64,000 nucleotides of DNA from an uncultured Victivallaceae bacterium (GCA_944389925.1 CALXOD010000037.1:124001-188000); one strand, 5' to 3'. Positions 45,623 to 54,748 are shown, numbered from the stretch's first letter. Notes: a model not told the origin generated them from the sequence alone. Translations and numbers: made by a program.

Positions 45623-46390
45623 ATGGGGCAAACGCTTTATGATTTGTTTGGAGTGGCCCGGGATTGTGATTTCGCCACGCTGAAAAAAGCTTATTACGCC
45701 CGGGCGAAATGCTGCCATCCGGACCTGTATGGAAATTCCGCGGCGAAAACCGAGGAGTTCAAAGTGCTGGTCGCCGCCTTCAATACCTTGTCCGATCCGG
45801 AACTTCGGCGCCGGTACGATCTGCGGCTGGCCGCTTCGGAACAACCTGTGGCGGGGCGCGATTCCCTGCTGGGATCGGAGGCGGACGACATTCTGGAAGA
45901 GTTGATCGTCGGCAATCATGCACCGCCGGAAACATCGCTGGCGACGCTGATGGCGGACCTGGCCAAGACGGAGGTATTCGTAACGTTCCGCGAGGGACGG
46001 GATCATTACGAACACGGGCGGATGCGTTCGGCGGAACATTGTTTTTACTATGTGGTGGGGCGTTCGCCGGGAAATATCCTGTATCGGATCTTTCTGGCGC
46101 GGGCGCACGCAGCGCGGCGGCGTTACCGGCTGGCGTTTCGTGAATACCGGGTGGCGCTGGAGCTGGGACGACTGCGGGAACCCCCGCTCGCCATGGAGCG
46201 GATCCGTCAGGAATATGAGCGGCTGTACCGGCGACGGCATCCGCTTTTTCACTGGATTTTCGGGCTGTTCCGCCCGGAACCGTCGCGGTTTTGTGAAGAC
46301 GCCTCGGATGCGATGGTGCGGCAGTTGAACCGCAGTATTGCCACCCAGCTCCGGAAAATGGAACGGGAAAATACGCGCCGATTGGAATAA
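45623..46390 (+). CDS. J-domain (DnaJ-like) protein
   Basis: 255 residues from MGQTLYDLFGVARD, with AGAGGAA upstream. The J-domain covers about 1-68 and has the HPD motif in CCHPDLYG. It lacks the Gly/Phe and zinc-finger regions of true DnaJ. The rest is helical with a TPR-like segment (HYEHGRMRSAEHCFYYVVGR) and a hydrophobic HPLFHWIFGLF patch. Likely a specialised DnaK co-chaperone. The frame continues 66 codons upstream from a TTG, but that part crosses the regulator promoter region and is rejected. Confidence 0.88.
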   Translation: MGQTLYDLFGVARDCDFATLKKAYYARAKCCHPDLYGNSAAKTEEFKVLVAAFNTLSDPELRRRYDLRLAASEQPVAGRDSLLGSEADDILEELIVGNHAPPETSLATLMADLAKTEVFVTFREGRDHYEHGRMRSAEHCFYYVVGRSPGNILYRIFLARAHAARRRYRLAFREYRVALELGRLREPPLAMERIRQEYERLYRRRHPLFHWIFGLFRPEPSRFCEDASDAMVRQLNRSIATQLRKMERENTRRLE

Positions 46391-46411
46391 GCGCTGCCGC
46401 CATGCTATATT
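46382..46411 (+). promoter_or_regulatory. Promoter of the rhomboid-queA unit
   Basis: TTGGAA (46382-46387, overlapping the end of the J-domain gene), 18-base spacer, TATATT (46406-46411), about 40 bases before the rhomboid ATG. Confidence 0.5.
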
Positions 46412-46450
46412 ACCGCTCATAAAAAAAGCGAGGCAACCAAGGGGAGGAAT

Positions 46451-47323
46451 ATGGGGCTTTTTGACCGTTCTTACATGCGCCGGGAATCGCAGGCCGGCGA
46501 CGGTATGTCGATGATTTGGCGCCTGATTGGCGTCAATGCGGCGATTTTTCTGCTGGTGCTGGTGGCACCGCAATGGAGAGATGAATTGATGCTGACCTCC
46601 GAAGGCATCCGCCGGGGACAGATCTATCGACTGGTAACGGCGGCATTCCTGCATCTTGATTTTATGCATATTTTGTTAAATATGTGGGGCCTGTATCTTT
46701 TTGGGACTCTGGTGGCACCGTATCTCGGGGCAGGGCGGATGCTGTGGCTGTATCTGATCGGAGGGATTTCGGGCAATGTGCTGTTTCTGATTTTCAACTG
46801 GAACGGCTTCTATGCGCTGCTCGGTGCCAGCGGTGCGGTTTACGCCATTACCATTGCCGCGGCTATGCTGGAGCCGAATCGGCGTTTCGTGCTTATTCTG
46901 ATGCCGATGTTTCCACTGAAAACCAGTACCATGGTGGTCTGCTTCACCATCATTGAAATCATCAGTCAGATCGGCGGTATGCAGGGACAGGTGGCGCATC
47001 TGGCGCATCTTGGCGGATTTCTCGGCGGCTACATCTATTTAAAGTCGCTGCGGAATCTCCCGATTGCCTGGGATCCCCTGCGGAGCTGGACAGGGCGCGG
47101 CCGGGCGGCGGGAGGCAGCCGGGGCGGTCGGGTGGAATATCGTCCGGGAGATTGGAGTCGTCCGGATGTGAATATTTCCGTGGATGGCTCCACGCCGGTG
47201 CCGCAGCGGGAAGTGGATCGGTTGCTGGACAAGATTTCCGAGAGCGGCATCAACAGTCTGACTCCGGAAGAACTGGCGACACTGCGACGAGTTCGGGAAC
47301 AGATGAAAAGACAGGGACGGTGA
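46451..47323 (+). CDS. Rhomboid-family intramembrane serine protease
   Basis: 290 residues with six membrane segments. Catalytic Ser127 in LLGASGAVYAI and His186 in AHLAHLGGFLGG form the rhomboid dyad; HLDFMHILLNMWGLYLFG is the conserved second-helix region. The C-terminal 80 residues are soluble, with a Gly/Arg linker and a helical tail. It cuts transmembrane proteins; the substrate is unknown. GGGGAGGAAT precedes the ATG. Three bases separate it from queA. Confidence 0.95.
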   Translation: MGLFDRSYMRRESQAGDGMSMIWRLIGVNAAIFLLVLVAPQWRDELMLTSEGIRRGQIYRLVTAAFLHLDFMHILLNMWGLYLFGTLVAPYLGAGRMLWLYLIGGISGNVLFLIFNWNGFYALLGASGAVYAITIAAAMLEPNRRFVLILMPMFPLKTSTMVVCFTIIEIISQIGGMQGQVAHLAHLGGFLGGYIYLKSLRNLPIAWDPLRSWTGRGRAAGGSRGGRVEYRPGDWSRPDVNISVDGSTPVPQREVDRLLDKISESGINSLTPEELATLRRVREQMKRQGR

Positions 47324-47326
47324 CAA

Positions 47327-48400
47327 GTGGCAGAAATTCTCGGCACATCCTGTTTTGACTATAATCTGCCGGAGGAGCTGATTGCGCAGCATCCGACGGA
47401 ACGGCGGGATGGTTCGCGCCTGTTGGTGCTGGATCGGGTTTCGGGAGAGACGGAAATTCATCCGTTTCATGATATCGTTCATTATCTGGAGCCCGGGGAT
47501 GTTCTGGTCTGCAACGATACCCGGGTACTGCGCGGACGCATGTTTGCCCGCAAAAACGGATTGCCGGAGGGCGCCCGCTTCGAACTGCTGCTGGTCGCTT
47601 CGCTGGAACCGTCAGGCCGCCGCTGGAAGGCATTGCTCAAGCCCGGGAAACGGGCTACGCCCGGTACGCGCGCCGTATTGCTGGAACACGACGGTTCGCT
47701 CAATGACCGGGGAGACGGCTTCACGGTGCTCGGTCGCTGTGATGACGAGGCGTTCGAGATAGAATTTTTTCAAGGGGCCCCGGAAGAACTGCAGCGCCGT
47801 TACGGTCATGTCCCGTTGCCGCCTTATATCCGTCGTGGCGATGAAGATGCCGATTCAGAACGGTATCAGACAGTATTCGCGCGGCATCCGGGCGCGGTGG
47901 CCGCGCCGACTGCCGGGTTGCATTTTACACCGGAGATCCTCGAGGAGCTGCGGCAGAAAGGCATCCGGATTGCGACGGTGACGCTGCATGTCGGGCCGGG
48001 GACATTCAAGCCGGTTTCAGTGGAGGATGTTTCCCGCCACCGGATGCATTCGGAGGAATACTTTCTGACCGAAGAGACGGCGGCGCTGGTCAACGGCGCC
48101 CACGCTGCGGGCAGACGGGTATTGGCCGTAGGGACCACTACGGTTCGGGTGCTGGAAAGTTGCGCCCAGGAGGATGGCACAGTTTTGCCCGGACATGGTC
48201 ATACCGAGCTGTTTCTTTATCCGCCGTATCGTCCCCGGGCGGTGGATCGGCTGTTGACCAATTTTCATCTGCCGAAAAGTACGCTGCTGATGCTGGTTTC
48301 GACCTTTGCCGACCGGGAAAAGGTATTGGCGGCTTACGAGCGCGCCATCCGGGAGCGAATGCGCTTTTACAGTTACGGGGACTGCATGCTGCTGAAGTGA
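47327..48400 (+). CDS. queA: S-adenosylmethionine:tRNA ribosyltransferase-isomerase
   Basis: 357 residues, GTG start. Transfers the ribosyl part of SAM to preQ1-34 in tRNA to make epoxyqueuosine. Family motifs: FDYNLPEELIAQHPTERRD, VCNDTRVLRGRMF, AAPTAGLHFTPEIL, HVGPGTFKPV, RVLAVGTTTVRVLES and TNFHLPKSTLLMLVS. With tgt (37390) it supports queuosine synthesis. Confidence 0.98.
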   Translation: MAEILGTSCFDYNLPEELIAQHPTERRDGSRLLVLDRVSGETEIHPFHDIVHYLEPGDVLVCNDTRVLRGRMFARKNGLPEGARFELLLVASLEPSGRRWKALLKPGKRATPGTRAVLLEHDGSLNDRGDGFTVLGRCDDEAFEIEFFQGAPEELQRRYGHVPLPPYIRRGDEDADSERYQTVFARHPGAVAAPTAGLHFTPEILEELRQKGIRIATVTLHVGPGTFKPVSVEDVSRHRMHSEEYFLTEETAALVNGAHAAGRRVLAVGTTTVRVLESCAQEDGTVLPGHGHTELFLYPPYRPRAVDRLLTNFHLPKSTLLMLVSTFADREKVLAAYERAIRERMRFYSYGDCMLLK

Positions 48401-48408
48401 GGACGGGC

Positions 48409-49539
48409 ATGAAACGCAATCAGATCCGGCGATGGTTGTGGGGGGCGGTGGTGCTTTTTCTGGCTGCCGGAGGCTGTGTGTCCGACAGCGGCGGAAAACC
48501 GTTACCGGAGCAGCGAAGGCTGTCGGGGGAGCAGGTGAGGGAGCTTGCAGAAAAAAATCTGCTGGAAGTGCGTGTGGACGAGCATTTGCAGTCTCTGGCC
48601 CGGGAACATGCACATCAGGATTTGCTGCTGGCCGTTCCGGGACGATTCCGGGAGCGGCAGTCTGACGGGAAGGAGGCGGCGGGGAGCGCACGGCGGGCCC
48701 TGGAGCTGGCGCTGGCGTATCAGCATCAGCTGCTGGCTCCGGGAGAGGATACCGGTGCAGAACTGGCCCGGACACGCTGTCGCCGATTGCTGGCACTGGA
48801 GTGCGATGAAGTGGCAGCCGGGGTGGAGTCTCTGGAAAGGCAGCGGGCGATTTTGAAGGACGGGCGGGGGGATCCCGGTTTTGCCGGAGAGCTGGAGCGG
48901 GAAACCGCCGCTGTGGATCAGGCGCTGGCGGAAAAATATATGGAACTGCGTACCCTGGTCGGCCTGCCGCCGGGAACGGAATTGAAACTGGCGCCGTCGT
49001 CGGAATTGCTGATAGCCGTTCCGGAGTCGGAACAACTGGAAGTGGCTCTTTCGTTGCGTCCGGAGTTTGCGGGGGCTCCGGTATCTTCGGGTGAGCTGGC
49101 CGCCGGTGCCCGGTCTCTGGCGGAGCGTTTACCGCCGGAGAGCGGGGATCCGGTCCGGCTCGGATGGCGCAGTGTGGAGATGTTGCTGCGATTGCCGCGG
49201 TATCTGGCGGAGCGGTCCCTGGCGGAACGGCGGACTGCACCGGTGACGCGCCATGTGGGGGCGGCGCTGGCGCTGGATCGGCAACTGGCACTGGACCGTA
49301 TGGAGGTGGCGCGCTGCCGCCGGGAGATGGAGCTGGCGGCACCGGGACCGGAAAGAGACACTGCCGCCCGTTTGCGGCGGGAACGGGCCGCTCTTTCGCT
49401 GCGTCTGGCGGAACTGCGTCTGGCCGCTGATTTGGGATTGCCTCCTGGGGTTGGGCGGGCTGCGGCGCCGCCGCCGGGAAAGGTATCCCCGGAGACGGAG
49501 CAGGCGGTGGAATTGCTGTTGCAAATGGGACAACGTTAA
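48409..49539 (+). CDS. Lipoprotein, degenerate TolC/OEP-like helical protein
   Basis: 376 residues from MKRNQIRRWLWG. Lipobox FLAAGGC with Cys24 or nearby. The rest is long amphipathic helices, rich in Arg, Glu, Leu and Ala (ALELALAYQHQLL, EKYMELRTLVGLPPGTELKL). The pair LVGLPPGTEL and SLRPEFAGAPV resembles segments of TolC-type outer-membrane efflux proteins, but the beta-barrel part is not evident and efflux partners are not adjacent. Eight bases after queA. I regard the family as likely but not proven. Confidence 0.6.
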   Translation: MKRNQIRRWLWGAVVLFLAAGGCVSDSGGKPLPEQRRLSGEQVRELAEKNLLEVRVDEHLQSLAREHAHQDLLLAVPGRFRERQSDGKEAAGSARRALELALAYQHQLLAPGEDTGAELARTRCRRLLALECDEVAAGVESLERQRAILKDGRGDPGFAGELERETAAVDQALAEKYMELRTLVGLPPGTELKLAPSSELLIAVPESEQLEVALSLRPEFAGAPVSSGELAAGARSLAERLPPESGDPVRLGWRSVEMLLRLPRYLAERSLAERRTAPVTRHVGAALALDRQLALDRMEVARCRREMELAAPGPERDTAARLRRERAALSLRLAELRLAADLGLPPGVGRAAAPPPGKVSPETEQAVELLLQMGQR

Positions 49540-49574
49540 GAAAAAAGAATTCGGATGGGAAAGGAAACGGGAAG

Positions 49575-50333
49575 ATGATGGAGTCGGGGCTGGTGTCGAT
49601 TTCGTTTCGCAAACTGTCGGTGCGGGAGATCGTGGAATTGTGCGTGCGCAGTGGTTTGAAACTGATCGAATGGGGGGGCGATGTCCATGTGCCGCCCGGG
49701 GATCGCACTGCTGTGGAGACGGCGGTGGCACTGATGGCGGATCACGGTTTGCGCTGTTCTTCCTATGGTTCTTATTATCGGGCAGGGACGCCGGATCGTC
49801 CTCCTTTTGAAAAGATTGTTGAAACAGCAGAAGCGCTGGGAGCTCCGACCATTCGGGTATGGGCGGGCAATACGGGGTCGGCGGAGACGGACCCCGCTCA
49901 ACGCGATGCAGTAGTGGCCGACCTGTATCAATGCTGCCGTCTGGCGGCGGCGGCAGGCATGACGGTGACCACTGAATTTCATGGAAAAACGTTGACCGAC
50001 ACGAACGAATCGGCCGAACTGCTGTTCCGGGAAGTGGGAGATCCGCAGTTGCGTTCCGGCTGGCAGCCGGCGGTGGGGCAGTCATTCGAGTATCGGATGG
50101 CGGGCTTACAGACGATGCTGCCGGTATTGAGTACGTTGCATGTTTTTCAGTGGGATCAGCCGACGGTGCGGCGCCCCCTGGTGGAAGGGGCCGCGGACTG
50201 GCGGCGTTATCTGCGGACGGCGGCGGATTCGGGGGTGGATCACGCCGCGCTGCTGGAATTTTTCATGGACGACTCTCCGGAACAGTGCGTGGCGGATGCC
50301 GCGACGTTGAACGGCTGGCTGGCGGAACTCTGA
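49575..50333 (+). CDS. Sugar phosphate isomerase/epimerase-like TIM-barrel protein
   Basis: 252 residues of the xylose-isomerase-like/AP-endonuclease-2 fold. GLKLIEWGGDVHVPPGD, GAPTIRVWAGNTGS and MTVTTEFHGKTLTDT carry the usual barrel residues, with acidic and His residues that can bind metal (TEFHG; LHVFQWDQP). Members isomerise or epimerise sugars or inosose. The reaction is not assigned. GGAAACGGGAAG precedes the start; its end nearly touches the following GNAT gene. Confidence 0.85.
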   Translation: MMESGLVSISFRKLSVREIVELCVRSGLKLIEWGGDVHVPPGDRTAVETAVALMADHGLRCSSYGSYYRAGTPDRPPFEKIVETAEALGAPTIRVWAGNTGSAETDPAQRDAVVADLYQCCRLAAAAGMTVTTEFHGKTLTDTNESAELLFREVGDPQLRSGWQPAVGQSFEYRMAGLQTMLPVLSTLHVFQWDQPTVRRPLVEGAADWRRYLRTAADSGVDHAALLEFFMDDSPEQCVADAATLNGWLAEL

Positions 50334-50335
50334 CG

Positions 50336-50836
50336 GTGGAATGGCGCATTCGCGTGTATCGTCCCGGCGACGAGATGGCGGTAGCGCAGCTGGCGGAGAG
50401 TTGTTTCGACGAGGCGCTGCGGCCGTATTATGAGGAAGATGGCTGTCGGCTGTTCTTTGCCTACATTGCCCCGGGAGAAATCGCGGCGCGGCAATCGCAC
50501 GGAGCGCAGTTGTTTCTGGCAGAGACGCCGGAGGGAAGATTGGCAGGGATGCTGGAAATGCGTAATTTCAGCCATATTTCCATGCTGTTTACCGGGAAAG
50601 AATTTCGCCGCATGGGAGTTGCCGGGAGCCTGATCGACCGGGTAACGCCGCTGGCACTGCGGATGCATGGAGCGGAATTTGGCGGCCTCACATTGCTGGC
50701 GGTGCCGGGAGCGGTGCCGGTCTATCGAAAACTGGGATTTCGGGAGGAGGGCCCCGAGCAGATGGCCTGCGGTGTGCGTTTCGTGCCGATGCGGCAGCGT
50801 GGATCCGGCCTGAAACGTGAACCTGGGGGAATATGA
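50336..50836 (+). CDS. GNAT-family N-acetyltransferase
   Basis: 166 residues from a GTG at 50336, two bases after the preceding stop; the longer frame upstream lies inside that gene. WRIRVYRPGDEMAVAQLAE starts the fold, and the acetyl-CoA pyrophosphate loop is in FTGKEFRRMGVAGSLID (RRMGVAG). GAVPVYRKLGFREEG closes it. Substrate unknown. Its stop overlaps the HD-domain gene start by four bases. Confidence 0.87.
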   Translation: MEWRIRVYRPGDEMAVAQLAESCFDEALRPYYEEDGCRLFFAYIAPGEIAARQSHGAQLFLAETPEGRLAGMLEMRNFSHISMLFTGKEFRRMGVAGSLIDRVTPLALRMHGAEFGGLTLLAVPGAVPVYRKLGFREEGPEQMACGVRFVPMRQRGSGLKREPGGI

Positions 50837-51612
50837 CCATGCCAACTGAAATGGATGAGCTGGGACGGCGGTTTCGACATTACGCGGAGGGATTTCTCAG
50901 CGGGGAAGAGGAGTTTGACCGTTCGATCCGGCTGAAAATCGAACACTCGTTCCGCGTGCGCTCCGAGGCGGCGGCGCTTGCCGCTTCCGAAGATTTTCCG
51001 CCGTCGGTCGCCCGGTTGACGGATGTTGCCGCCATGCTGCATGATTTCGGGCGTTTTGAGCAGTTTCGCCGATTCCGTACTTTCCATGATGCGGTAAGCG
51101 TTGATCATGGGCAATTGGGAACACGTTTGCTGGTGGCGCAACGGTTCCTGGCGGGGGATACGCCCGCTGAACGAGGAATGGTTCTGGCAGCGGTGCGTTG
51201 GCACAACGCATTGGCATTACCGCCGGGGCTGTCCGGGGTGGCATGGCAGGTGGCGTCCGCCGTCCGGGACGCGGATAAGCTGGATATTCTGCCGATTCTG
51301 TTTGATTATCTGGAGCATCCTGACAATCGGGCTGTGGTCTGGAACCTGGAAGACAGTCCCCGCCTGACGCCCGCCGTTCGGGAACGGTTGCTGCGGAGGG
51401 AGTCGCCGTTTTACCGGGATTTTCACAATGCGGTGGATTTCATAGCCTCCAAGCTGGGATGGGTGTATGATCTCAATTATGACCATTCCCGGAGTGAATT
51501 TGCGCGGCGCGGTTATCTCGGGCGATTGCGCCGGTATCTGCCGGATACCGCGGAGATTGCGGAAATTTTCGAACTCGCTTCAAAAGCACTTGAGTCTCGG
51601 GAAAAGCAGTAG
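50833..51612 (+). CDS. HD-domain phosphohydrolase
   Basis: 259 residues. Metal ligands of an HD domain are visible: His in KIEHSFRVRSEA, His-Asp in AAMLHDFGRFEQFR, His in VRWHNALALPP and Asp in AVRDADKLDILPIL. Such enzymes remove phosphate from nucleotides or phosphoesters; the substrate is unknown. ATG overlaps the GNAT stop (ATGA). Confidence 0.9.
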   Translation: MTMPTEMDELGRRFRHYAEGFLSGEEEFDRSIRLKIEHSFRVRSEAAALAASEDFPPSVARLTDVAAMLHDFGRFEQFRRFRTFHDAVSVDHGQLGTRLLVAQRFLAGDTPAERGMVLAAVRWHNALALPPGLSGVAWQVASAVRDADKLDILPILFDYLEHPDNRAVVWNLEDSPRLTPAVRERLLRRESPFYRDFHNAVDFIASKLGWVYDLNYDHSRSEFARRGYLGRLRRYLPDTAEIAEIFELASKALESREKQ

Positions 51613-51700
51613 TATATTATGCAATGCGCCCCACGGGGATGCCCCCCCGCAGGTCGACGGAAATTCAGACAGACGGAAGACGGAGACGGGATAGCCAGAT

Positions 51701-52243
51701 ATGAATTTATTTACTGCCAAATGGCCGTTTTACATCAGCGGTCCACTGCTGGCGCTGCTGATGGTGCTTTCCCTGTTCATCTTTGATGACGTCATCGGTC
51801 TCGGGGACGCGTTGACCGTGGCGACGGAATACTGCGGTGGAGCCGTGACGGAGCGGCAGTTCGGGGATCCGCCGCCGCTGGACTGGCAGCTGGGGCTGCT
51901 GATCGGGTTGTTCATCGGTGCGCTGGTCGGGGCTTTGATGGGGAATAAGTTCAAGCCGGAATTGATGGCCGAGGGCGGGGGATCTTTTACCGTCAAGACG
52001 CTGCGGACCGTCGGCTGCGGGATGGGCGGCGGTTTTCTGGTGATGCTGGGGATTCAGCTGGCGGGGGATTCGGTATTCGGACAGATCAGTGCTGCCATGC
52101 AGCTTTCCGGCGGTGCGTGGGTGTTTCTGATCGCCATGACGGTCACCGGTTGTGCGCTGGCGATTCTGCTGGAGCGGCGCGGCGAAGGGGGCGCCTCCGC
52201 GAAGGGAGCTTCCGGTAAGGGCGCGGCGGCGAAAGGAAAGTGA
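51701..52243 (+). CDS. YeeE/YedE-like membrane protein, first half
   Basis: 180 residues with about four membrane segments (ISGPLLALLMVLSLFIF, QLGLLIGLFIGALVGALMG, CGMGGGFLVMLGIQLAG, GAWVFLIAMTVTGCALAILL). It matches half of a YeeE/YedE (thiosulfate/selenium transporter) protein. In canonical members a Cys follows AGG (LAGGCTSGH); here the motif is QLAGDSVFGQ and the Cys is gone, although Cys residues remain elsewhere. The tail is basic and Gly/Ala-rich. It is paired with the next gene, 4 bases away. Confidence 0.7.
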   Translation: MNLFTAKWPFYISGPLLALLMVLSLFIFDDVIGLGDALTVATEYCGGAVTERQFGDPPPLDWQLGLLIGLFIGALVGALMGNKFKPELMAEGGGSFTVKTLRTVGCGMGGGFLVMLGIQLAGDSVFGQISAAMQLSGGAWVFLIAMTVTGCALAILLERRGEGGASAKGASGKGAAAKGK

Positions 52244-52247
52244 AATC

Positions 52248-52811
52248 ATGCATCCGCTTGACCTCTCGGATAATTATAAGCTTGCCGCCGCGATCATTGT
52301 CGGTATGGCATTCGGCTTTGTCTTCATCAAGAGCGACCTGGCATGGCCGAAAAGCCTGCTGGAGGCGTTCCGGCTCCGCAACGGGCGGATTATAAAAACC
52401 GTGTTGCTGACGCTGGCCGCAGGAGCGGTGCTGTTCTACTGTGCCCGCCGGCTGGGATTGGCGGAGGTGCGGGTGCGGCCGTCCTATTTTTGGGGATCGC
52501 TGCTCGGGGGCGTCATTACCGGAATCGGCATGGTGCTGTGCGCCATGACTCCCATGACGGCGTTGTCTTGTCTGGCGACGGGGCGTTTTTATGCCATCTG
52601 GCCGATTGTGGGCATGCTGCTGGCGCTGCCGGCGGTGCGGCTGGTGTCGGAACAGCTTTCGCGATCCATCTATCGCTGGAGCGAGCCGATGAGCGCGCCG
52701 TGGGAACCGTCGGTATTCTGGGCGGTGGATAACCCGGCTCTGTATGCTGCGGGAATTTTAATCGTACTGTTGCTGCTGGTCCATTTCACAGTGGGGGATC
52801 CAGAGGAGTGA
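52248..52811 (+). CDS. YeeE/YedE-like membrane protein, second half
   Basis: 187 residues from MHPLDLSDNYKLAAAII; AAAGGAAAG precedes the ATG. Membrane segments include IIVGMAFGFVFIK, TVLLTLAAGAVLFYCA, GGVITGIGMVLCAMT and AIWPIVGMLLALPAV. The half-motif GVITGIGMVLCAMTPMTAL, then SCLATGR fits the YeeE/YedE repeat, with two Cys in place. The two genes probably make a heteromeric transporter for a sulfur or selenium anion; substrate inferred only from the family. Confidence 0.7.
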   Translation: MHPLDLSDNYKLAAAIIVGMAFGFVFIKSDLAWPKSLLEAFRLRNGRIIKTVLLTLAAGAVLFYCARRLGLAEVRVRPSYFWGSLLGGVITGIGMVLCAMTPMTALSCLATGRFYAIWPIVGMLLALPAVRLVSEQLSRSIYRWSEPMSAPWEPSVFWAVDNPALYAAGILIVLLLLVHFTVGDPEE

Positions 52812-52886
52812 AGGCGCCGGGGCATTGCGGATGAAGGAATCTGGTTGAAGATCAGGTGGAAATATTGAATATGGGAGAGTGTTAGA

Positions 52887-54173
52887 ATGGGAAAAACATT
52901 GGCGCAGAAAATTTTCGATGCGCATCGCGTGGATACGCCGGCGCCGGGAGTTGCGGTTTTGTCGCTGGACCGGGTGTTCTGTCATGAAATCACCACTCCG
53001 ATCGCGCTGAACGATCTGGTGGCCAAGGGCAAGGACCGGGTGTTCGATCCGTCCCGGATCAAGGCGGTGATCGACCATGTGACCCCCGCGAAGGATTCCA
53101 AGACCGCCGAGCAGGGCAAAACCTTGCGGGACTGGGCGCGCCGGCACGGCATCGCGGACTTTTTCGATATCGGTGAAAACGGGGTCTGTCACGCGATTTT
53201 TCCGGAAAAGGGGTTTGTGCGGCCCGGTTTTACGGTGATCATGGGGGATTCGCATACCTGTACGCACGGTGCGTTCGGTGCGTTTGCGGCGGGTGTCGGG
53301 ACCACCGACCTGGAAGTCGGTATCCTCAAAGGGGTCTGCTCCATGCGCGATCCGGAAACGATCAAGATCAATGTGACCGGCAAACTCCGTCCCGGCGTTT
53401 TCGCCAAAGACGTGATTCTGGCCATCATCAAAAAACTGACGGTCAACGGTGCGACCGACAAGGTGATTGAATTTGCCGGACCGGTGGTGGACGGCTTCGA
53501 CATGGATTCGCGCATGACGCTCTGCAACATGGCGATCGAAGCCGGCGGCACCTGCGGAGTCTGCTACCCGGATATGACGACGGTGGAATACCTCTGGCCG
53601 TTCATCCGGGAGGAATTCACCGACAAGGCGGCGGCGCTGGCTGAATACTCGAAATGGCGTCCGGACGAGGATGCGGAATATGTCGCGGTGATCGATTTCA
53701 ACGTCGACGATCTGGAGCCGCAGGTGACGCACGGTTACAAGCCCGATCAGGTGAAAAACGTCAGCGAAATGACCGGAACTCCGGTCAATCAGGTCTATAT
53801 CGGTTCCTGTACGAACGGACGGCTGGGGGATTTGCGGATTGCCGCAGGGGTGTTGAAGGGGCATCGGATTCATCCGAACGTGCGCGGCATTGTGTCGCCC
53901 GCGACGCCGAAGATTTATTCCCAGGCGTTGGAAGAAGGGCTGATCAAGATTTTTATGGACGCCGGATTCTGCGTGACCAATCCTACCTGCGGCGCGTGCC
54001 TCGGGATGAGCAACGGCGTGCTGGCCAAAGGAGAGGTCTGCGCCTCGACTACCAACCGCAATTTCAACGGACGCATGGGCCGGGGCGGCATGGTGCATCT
54101 GATGAGTCCGGCGACCGCGGCGGCGACCGCCATTGCCGGGGTGATCACTAATTCGCCGCTGTTTCACAAGTAA
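52887..54173 (+). CDS. leuC: 3-isopropylmalate dehydratase large subunit (aconitase family, LeuC/HacA type)
   Basis: 428 residues. [4Fe-4S] dehydratase of the short LeuC2/HacA type. Cluster cysteines are in YIGSCTNGRLGDL and the NPTCGACLGMS motif; GDSHTCTHGAFGAFAAGVGTT is also conserved. GGAGAG lies before the ATG. With LeuD it isomerises isopropylmalate in leucine synthesis, or a homologous hydroxy-acid. leuA and leuB are not in the window, so the leucine role is likely but not certain. Confidence 0.9.
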   Translation: MGKTLAQKIFDAHRVDTPAPGVAVLSLDRVFCHEITTPIALNDLVAKGKDRVFDPSRIKAVIDHVTPAKDSKTAEQGKTLRDWARRHGIADFFDIGENGVCHAIFPEKGFVRPGFTVIMGDSHTCTHGAFGAFAAGVGTTDLEVGILKGVCSMRDPETIKINVTGKLRPGVFAKDVILAIIKKLTVNGATDKVIEFAGPVVDGFDMDSRMTLCNMAIEAGGTCGVCYPDMTTVEYLWPFIREEFTDKAAALAEYSKWRPDEDAEYVAVIDFNVDDLEPQVTHGYKPDQVKNVSEMTGTPVNQVYIGSCTNGRLGDLRIAAGVLKGHRIHPNVRGIVSPATPKIYSQALEEGLIKIFMDAGFCVTNPTCGACLGMSNGVLAKGEVCASTTNRNFNGRMGRGGMVHLMSPATAAATAIAGVITNSPLFHK

Positions 54174-54192
54174 TTCCGGAGAGTTCCGTATC

Positions 54193-54717
54193 ATGAAAAA
54201 CTTCAATGGCAAAATTCTGTTTCTCGATCGTTCGGATATCAATACCGATGAAATCATTCCGGCGAAATACCTGACCGAATTGACCAAGGAGGCCCTGCGC
54301 CCGTACTGTCTGGAAGACCTAGCTCTGCCCGGTTTCGAGCCCCGCCGGGATGTGGCGGACAAGGCGGTGATCGTCACGCGTGCCAATTTCGGCTGCGGCT
54401 CGTCCCGCGAACATGCGCCGTGGGTGCTGGAGTGCAACGGGATCAATCTGGTGATTGCGGAGAACTTCGCCCGGATTTTCCGGCAGAACATGTTCAACTG
54501 CGGCTGCATGGCCGTGTCACTGGCGCCGGCAACGATCGACGAGATTTTCACCGTATTCGCTGCAACCGGGGCGGAATGCGTGACTGATCTGGAGCGGATG
54601 ACCTTCACCATCAGCAACGGGAAGGAGTCGCGGGTCTATCCTTTCACGGTCGGAAGTTTCGATCTGGAGCTGGTAAAGGCCGGCGGCTGGGTGGATTACG
54701 CGGATAGAAAATATTGA
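54193..54717 (+). CDS. leuD: 3-isopropylmalate dehydratase small subunit
   Basis: 174 residues, swivel domain of the LeuCD-type enzyme. Family motifs: DINTDEIIPAKYLTE, the TRANFGCGSSREHAPWVL signature and AENFARIFRQNMFNCG. The substrate-specificity loop after IIPAKY reads LTELTKEALRP, unlike the YLRT of homoaconitases. 19 bases downstream of leuC and followed by a small monooxygenase-like gene. Confidence 0.92.
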   Translation: MKNFNGKILFLDRSDINTDEIIPAKYLTELTKEALRPYCLEDLALPGFEPRRDVADKAVIVTRANFGCGSSREHAPWVLECNGINLVIAENFARIFRQNMFNCGCMAVSLAPATIDEIFTVFAATGAECVTDLERMTFTISNGKESRVYPFTVGSFDLELVKAGGWVDYADRKY

Positions 54718-54748
54718 GAGCTGCGATAAGAGAGACGGAGGCGCAAAG

